NCBI GenBank assembly: GCA_018343915.1
Contig: JABRWF010000001.1
Location: 3,224,001-3,288,000, forward strand
Source of the DNA: Agroathelia rolfsii
Lineage: Eukaryota > Basidiomycota > Agaricomycetes > Amylocorticiales > Amylocorticiaceae
Reading direction: 5' to 3'
Length of the DNA: 64,000 nt
The position numbers and the translations under genes were made by a program. Position 1 is the stretch's first letter. The number at the start of each line of letters is the position of its first letter. The notes under the pieces are model-generated. The model was not told the DNA's origin and made no database searches. It saw nothing but the letters and a program-made list of their open reading frames with translations. Shown here piece by piece: positions 58,721 to 64,000 of this stretch.

Positions 58721-59430
58721 ATGTCACTCTTAAAGGGACATTATCATCCCTTCCTCTTTTTGCTAATTGCCCTGGTGGCTATCGCAGAGATGGGTCTTGT
58801 CTCGTTCCTCTTCAGTGCTGATGATAGAAGCCGTGTCCATACAGAGCGTTACCACTCTCTGTAGGTGCTTGTAAAACGAAATAAAATTTTCCTTGTGTCG
58901 TGCTCATGACAGGGGGGACATGATTGCGCTAGGTTAATTTTATTCTTATTCAACTCTGTCTGGACAACACTCTTCTCGTCCGCATATATTCTCTGGATAT
59001 TGGACGGCTCTGTGCATGTACTTGCTAGTGTTGCAAGCTCCGTGATATGGTTACTGGTGTCAACAATTCTATGGGTATTTATGAATACGGTTTGTAGAGA
59101 TACGTTATCAAGCTCATCATGTTCCCAGGTCGTAGCGGCAGCTGTGATGCGTGATACGAGATCAGGAGGCACTTGCGAATGCGAACCTGCAATATCACGG
59201 TAGATCAACTCTTCCCTACTCTCACCTGATATTACTGACTCGAAACCCCTTCCAGGTGTCGACAATCTCTGACCGTAGAGGCACTGGGCTGGACAGAATT
59301 CAGTTTATGCCTTCTAACACTGATCTTAACCTGCTGGTGGGTCACTAAAAGCAAGAGGAGCTATGTAAGCGAGAACGACGATCTCTATGAAACCCGCACT
59401 TTCCTTATGGCTGAGCGAACAGCGGTCTAG
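58721..59430 (+). CDS. Four-pass MARVEL-like membrane protein
   Basis: A small integral membrane protein assembled from four exons. Start 58721 gives MSLLKGHYHPFLFLLIALVAIAEMGLVSFLF, the first transmembrane helix. After an intron come LILFLFNSVWTTLFSSAYILW (helix 2) and LASVASSVIWLLVSTILW (helix 3). Then a polar loop RSGGTCECEPAISRCRQ, with three Cys, precedes VEALGWTEFSLCLLTLILTCWWV (helix 4). The tail ends MAERTAV with TAG at 59428. Four helices with a Cys loop before the last one fits fungal MARVEL-type proteins, which shape or sort membranes. The call is by topology and the EALGW-F segment, so it is moderate. All introns fit GT-AG. Confidence 0.75.
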
Positions 59431-59786
59431 CTTCTATTCTGAAGCCTAAAGCGACTGCAAGCAGTCGGTATTGATGGTATTTATTAGATCATGATATCAC
59501 ACCCATGAATTTCGATGAACTGGCATGACTAGGAGATACATTTTTTTTATCCTTAAATGATGTAATTTTATAGTAGAAATAGCCTGATACTATTATATAT
59601 TGCGACCCATGCCTTGACACTATCATTATGGCGTATGCATCGAATCAACTTAAAACATAACAAACACACGCTCACGTGATCTGGGGATTATATCGCCAGG
59701 CCACTTCACAACGTCCACACTCAGGCTTGGACGCGTCCGTGATCTAGCTTCTGATACAACTACTGTCTTTCCACACTATTGACACT
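59431..59786. other. Intergenic upstream of the SRA gene
   Basis: About 355 bases with no gene supported; AT-rich near the start. Confidence 0.5.
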
Positions 59787-61293
59787 ATGCCCAACAAATA
59801 CGACTACGAAGCCGTGCGCGAAGCAAATATTGCGCGTAACAGGCAGTTGCTCATGGAGCTAAACCTTGACATGGACGTGGCTGAACTAGCCCCTCCGAAA
59901 CCCATTGCTAAAAGAACCCAGCCTTCTGCAAAAAAGAGAAAAGAAAGGCCATCCATTGAAAAAGCCGAAGATCATACGGTGAAGCAGGCTAAAATTGAAG
60001 AAAACCAAGATGGACCACGCCGAAGTACACGTAACTCTGGCAAGAAGGTTGATTACAAGTCCGAGAACATACAACAGTCCCGTCATATCCGCCCACCTTC
60101 GGTACAGGCCGGTCTACGAAGTCTGGAGATGGCTGAAAAAATGGGCAGGGAGGATGGCATGCGTATACATGACCCGTATGTTCCGTCCTTGCATATATAC
60201 TGGCCCAGATAGGGAGGTGACTCTTAAGCTGATACTACCGGTGCATACATAGGAAAACATTTGGTGCAATACCTGGCATTGAAATTGGCACATGGTGGGA
60301 GGGAAGGTATAAAAGTTTCTTACTCATATAGTGGATAGGCTAGATCACCTCGCTTCTCAGGAAAGGATGTAGCGTAGATGCTGTTCATGCTCCTCTCGTT
60401 GCAGGGATATCGGGGAATAAGGATGATGGTGCATATTCTGTTGCACTATCTGGAGGATATGACGACGATGTGAGTTGAATTCTATACTGTTTGCTACCAC
60501 TTTCTCTAAAATTCTCTTCAAGGTTGACCTTGGATATGCATTGCAAGTATCATGCACCAAATCTGTGCTACGCTTACCGGAAGTTACTAAATCTAAATAT
60601 TTTGTGTCCCAGTACCTACACAGGCTCAGGTTTGAACCCGTTCATCTTTGTTGCACGGGCATTTTAAGCAATGTCTTAATTGCTCACTAGGCGGTCGCGA
60701 TTTGAAGGGAACGAAACAAAACCCCAAAAATGTAAGTCCCTTGTACGAGCACACTCAATACCAATCGTCTAACCGACAACTCCGCGAATAGCTGCGCACG
60801 GCACCTCAAAGCTGTGACCAGACGTTTGATAATCCATTCAACGCAGCCCTCAAGAGGTCTGCAGAGACAATGCGACCTGTGCGAGTCATTCGCGGGTTCA
60901 AGGGGAATCCTTCATGGTCACCTGTGGAAGGGTACGTTTGCATTAGCAGAAATAATCGGAGTGAGTTGACACAGGAGTAATTAGATACCGATATGACGGA
61001 CTATATGTCGTAGAAAAGGTCAGACCTACTCTTCATCAGTTGAAATTGAAAGGAGACCGACATTATTCCAGGCGTGGATAGAGCCTGGATTGAACCCCAA
61101 GGGCTACAAAGTCTGCAAATTTGCCTTCAAAGTGAGCGCTTTATTATTGGAGTTGAGTCATTATGTTACTGAAATTCATCAGCGTCTCCCCGGTCAACCG
61201 GCCATATGTCAACGCGAGTCTACACAATCGGATAGCGGCAAAGAGGACGATGATATCTTATCCAGCACAGAACAAACGTCCCAGGATGAGTGA
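59787..61293 (+). CDS. SRA (YDG) domain protein, UHRF-like reader of modified DNA
   Basis: A nuclear protein with a single SRA domain, the fold that flips out 5-methylcytosine in UHRF1 and plant SUVH proteins. Start 59787 gives [21 protein letters not shown], then a basic, disordered stretch. The SRA begins [20 protein letters not shown] and continues [30 protein letters not shown]. It then gives [26 protein letters not shown] across a 17-nt micro-exon, [39 protein letters not shown] and FRLPGQP-like RLPGQPA. The intron 60543-60612 must be GC-AG to keep TYTGSGG in frame. The C-terminus is short and acidic, ending TSQDE with TGA at 61291. No RING, PHD or SET is present, so it is a stand-alone reader. 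Confidence 0.9.
60543..60612 (+). other. GC-AG intron in the SRA gene
   Basis: The exon ends GGATATGCATT and the intron begins GCAAGT, ending CCCAG. The nearby GT donor (three bases later in reading, after CAA) gives the wrong phase for the conserved FTYTGSGG. GCAAGT is the common consensus of GC donors. Confidence 0.8.
60613..60629 (+). other. 17-nt micro-exon in the SRA gene
   Basis: Between a GC-AG intron and a GT-AG intron (60630-60690) lies a 17-nt exon. It encodes the TYTGS core with one split base on each side of the neighbouring codons. Confidence 0.8.
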
Positions 61294-61728
61294 TTGAAAT
61301 TCTGTCGTTTCACATCAACAACCTCTTGAATACTCGTATCCACCACACTGATCGCTGTATTGATACCAACTACTGATTCTTGAACCATGTCAAGTTTTGA
61401 TTTTACGCACTCATGTACTTGGCCTCTAATTTAGCTTGCTTTAGTCCTAATACTTAAACATATCAAATTTCTCTCATCCACAATGATGTGGTAAGTCGAA
61501 TCACGTCGAAGATGTAACAAGCGGCCTACCCACCTATCCTTAACCATTAATTAAAGACCAGAAACTCACCAAAAACTATTTGAATACTATAGAATGCAAA
61601 GAAAACAAAAGGAATACTCGAATCGATAGCATGCACTAAACGGCGAACGACCAGACTGAGTATCCAAAAACTATGGCACGATGAGATCCAGATGTAACTA
61701 GAGTGAAAGTCCGATGCAATGCAATATT
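61294..61728. other. Intergenic between convergent SRA and SEC9 genes
   Basis: About 435 bases of 3' flank with no gene supported. Confidence 0.5.
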
Positions 61729-62975
61729 TTACTTGATCCTCTTGAGCTGAAAACAAAGAAAAGTGAGTTGGGGCTCACTGCAAGTTTGGAGAGAAGTAGC
61801 TTACCCTGTCGGTGTTTCTAACCAATCTACTGTCCAAGTTGTCGGTTTTGCCCGTAATACGTTCAATACGGTCGTTCTGTTTGTCCAATTCCTGACCAGT
61901 TGCAAGAGCAATAGCCTTGAGACGTTTGGCCATGTCTCCAATCTCATCCAAATTGTCGTCGATTTCATCCTCTATTTCATCATCAGACGCAGTGGCTTCA
62001 AACTGGTATCGGCCGCGCGCCGCCTTGCGGGCCTGAAGTTGCTCTTGCGTGCGGAACCTGCCGCTACCACTGCCCCCGATGCCCTCTTCGTCCTCGTTGT
62101 CACCACGCCCATAGGTACCAGCACGTCCGATACGGTTTTGGGTCTCGCGCACTTCCATCATGGCTTTCTCGCGTTCATCACGTTCTTCTTGATATCGAGC
62201 CTGAACCTTGGCCTCCTGTGCGGCCCTCTTGCCATCTTTGTTGAAAGTGATGGCAGGGCGGAAAATAGACCTATTGAGCTTCTTCAGCTCATCAGTTCTA
62301 TCGTCAGCGCGCTGGGAATGTCCCTTGGCCACGTCCAAGTGTCGCTCAGTGTTGGCAAGTTTCTCTGGATCAACGATGAGTGATGGGTTGAAGCCGAAAG
62401 CTTTGGCGATGCTGTAACTTGCCTGATTGATCGCCTAATCTGGTCAACGTGTTCCTTGCCGTTTCCTCGGCCTCTCTGGCAAGGCGCAGCGCATTACGTG
62501 TAGAGTTGGCACTCTCTTGCTTGAGGAACCTGGTCTGCTGCTTGATGCCTTCAACATCCTCCTCTGTCTCCTCTCCGGGATTAGGAGGAGGCCTTCCGTT
62601 GTTGAGGTCGGGCCCGTCGAAGAATCGTCCCGACCCGCGGGATTTTTCCGGGTTGTACCCAGCAAAGAGTTCGTTGCGATCATCTTCTAGCCGACCCTCG
62701 CCGCGAGAGTACTTGTCTGTCACAGAGGAGTTACGAGTATAGTCTCTGGGAGCAGCGGCCTCCGAGCCAGGAGCACGATAAGATGGAATGGTGTTGACGG
62801 CAGTGCGACTACTATAGGCACTTCCTCCCCCGGAGAGATCACCGTCACGACTGGAGACGTAAGTACTGGCATTGGAACGATAGCTTGGACGGGGTGACGT
62901 GCTGTTCGTAGAGCGAGAAGCAGACGCCTCGCTACCAACAGGGGGTATAAGATTCTGCTCTTTCTTCCAAAACAT
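61729..62975 (-). CDS. SEC9: Plasma-membrane t-SNARE Sec9 (SNAP-25 type)
   Basis: Two-helix Qb/Qc SNARE that fuses secretory vesicles at the plasma membrane, working with the exocyst (SEC8 is encoded in the same window). Start 62975 gives MFWKKEQNLIPP, followed by a Ser/Arg-rich N-terminus and ELFAGYNPEK. The first SNARE helix is EGIKQQTRFLKQESANSTRNALRLAREAEE and, after the GC-AG intron 62365-62422, LGDQSEKLANTERHLDVAK, with the central Gln in GDQS. IFRPAITFNKD follows. The second helix is EIEDEIDDNLDEIGDMAKRLKAIALATGQELDKQNDRIERIT. The end NTDRLKRIK is completed by a short final exon with TAA at 61729. An upstream in-frame ATG at 63083 is less likely. No membrane span is present, as is normal. 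Confidence 0.93.
62365..62422 (-). other. GC-AG intron in SEC9
   Basis: The exon ends CAATCAG and the intron starts GCAAGT, with acceptor CCAG at 62365. Removing these 58 nt aligns LGDQS with EKLANTERHLD as in SNAP-25-type SNARE helices. No GT-AG alternative keeps the frame. Confidence 0.82.
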
Positions 62976-63179
62976 TATAGCGGTAGTGTTGGTGGTAGTG
63001 AAGGACAAAAGCAGGAGTTGACCGTAACAATGCAAATCAGGCAGTGCGCCGTAGCAATGCGCCTCTATTATGTAATACCACAACAGCCAAAAAACACGCC
63101 ACCTTCAAATGTACAAGGCATTAATCCGTTAGGTAACAGCGCGTATGCATACAACAACAATACACATGCCACATAGTAC

Positions 63180-64000
63180 TTAGCTCTTACTTTTCTTATC
63201 CTTCTTTGAGTTATTATCAGCCTTACCCACGACAGTGACACCTTTCCCACTCTTGACCACACTATTGAGAGCAGCTTGCTTTTCTTTTTTGACATCTCCC
63301 AACCGCTGCGCTCTCTTGTTCTGCGCGAACTTGTCGACACTCTTCTCAAGAGCATCCCGCATCTTTTTCTTCGCCTTCTTCTGTTTATTGTGAAGCGCAC
63401 GCTTTTCAGCCGGTGTGAGCTCGCTGCGTGAGCGAGCGGATCCAGGATTCGACGTAAATATTTCTTCTGGCGCAAGCATGGTAGCAGCCGATTGTGAAGT
63501 TGGCAGCGCGGACTCCAGAGAGGCAGAAGCGACATTTGAGACGGTGGAAATCGTAGCTTTCGGCTAAAGGCAATATTCAACCTTATGTTCACAATCAAAT
63601 TCAAATTGAGATACCGTAAACATACCTGCTTAGGCACGAAGTGTGCATTACAAAGAGCATCCAGCTTGGAGCTGATACCTTCCCATAACTTCTCAATCTC
63701 CTCGTGTTCTTTCTTGAGCTTCCCATCTCGATCATCTGCAGGCGTATTCCCCTGGGCTTGAAGATACTCTCCTTCATAAATTTGTGCCAGTGATTGTGCC
63801 GACTTCTGGTCGTTGAGTTCGACCAGCCGCGAGGGAAGGAAAGGCTTGTCTTCTAGAGGGCGGATGCGCACAACATCGTCAAATTGTCCTTCTAGAATAC
63901 GAGCCTTGATGCGATCCTCCAGTGCTGCGACGACCTCTTCGGTGATAACGGGTGTTGCCTTCATTATACGCTCAAATTCGAGATCTTCTTCGAGCAATGA
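63180..64000 (-). CDS. MPP10: U3 snoRNP protein MPP10, C-terminal part (5' end outside window)
   Basis: Nucleolar protein of the small-subunit processome, which with Imp3 and Imp4 binds U3 snoRNA for 18S pre-rRNA cleavage. The window covers the C-terminal part only. Helical blocks are LEFERIMKATPVITEEVVAALEDRIKARILEGQFDDVVR, PFLPSRLVELNDQKSAQSLAQIYEGEY and KKEHEEIEKLWEGISSKLDALCNAHFVPKQ. After one intron near 63565-63625 come MLAPEEIFTSNPGSARSRSELTPAEKRALHNKQKKAKKK and a Lys-rich tail ending in TAA at 63180. The ISSKLDALCN-FVPKP block followed by PEE is the most diagnostic part. The gene is read on the minus strand and continues beyond 64000. Confidence 0.88.

Noticed and set aside
58849..59265. 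138-residue minus-strand open frame over the MARVEL-like gene
   Set aside because: Plus-strand exons form four membrane helices with good splice sites; the antisense frame has no motif.
1..64000. Secondary-metabolite or mobile-element cluster
   Set aside because: No PKS, NRPS, terpene synthase, transposase, reverse transcriptase or long terminal repeat is seen.

Overview
The window is nuclear DNA from a filamentous basidiomycete, most likely an agaricomycete wood or litter decomposer. The genes are densely packed on both strands. Most are split by short introns, often about 50-80 nt, with GT-AG (rarely GC-AG) ends. Two secreted cellulases carry fungal CBM1 cellulose-binding modules. The housekeeping proteins have a fungal character: exocyst Sec8, t-SNARE Sec9, GPI2/PIG-C, APC4, ARP1, RPS24, LSG1 and MPP10. 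I see no transposon, rRNA, tRNA, CRISPR or plasmid feature. I rebuilt the gene models by joining open frames at splice sites so that conserved motifs stay in frame. Outer coordinates are start codon to stop codon unless marked partial.

Layout, left to right. Positions 1-13 kb hold a SNF2/RING helicase (5' end outside the window), a SAM-dependent methyltransferase, a large Mi-2/CHD-type remodeller on the minus strand, and an LDAH-type lipid-droplet hydrolase. Positions 13-20 kb hold SEC8, divergent from LDAH, and a Cup1-like LYR mitochondrial protein. Positions 20-25 kb hold a tandem pair of CBM1-GH5 endoglucanases. Positions 25-32 kb hold GPI2, a 3-kb gene-free stretch full of simple repeats, and a bZIP factor. 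Positions 32-43 kb hold APC4, a class 3 lipase, an MFSD1-like transporter, an SVIP-like small protein and an unnamed conserved membrane protein. Positions 43-56 kb hold ARP1, RPS24, a DUF4870-type membrane protein, S-formylglutathione hydrolase, an FHA-domain kinase, LSG1 and an unrecognised conserved protein. Positions 56-64 kb hold a GPI-anchored-type surface protein, MYG1, a four-pass MARVEL-like protein, an SRA (YDG) domain protein, SEC9 and MPP10 (5' end outside the window).

There is no obvious metabolic gene cluster. Functional themes recur: chromatin (SNF2/RING, CHD, SRA reader), exocytosis (Sec8, Sec9), ribosome production (RPS24, LSG1, MPP10) and cellulose breakdown (two GH5). The most unusual sequence-level signals concern splicing. 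Two introns are required to be GC-AG. Micro-exons of 13 and 17 nt are required to complete conserved domains. Two genes have a first coding exon that is only the ATG. Several introns carry long C-runs that always lie on the transcript strand.
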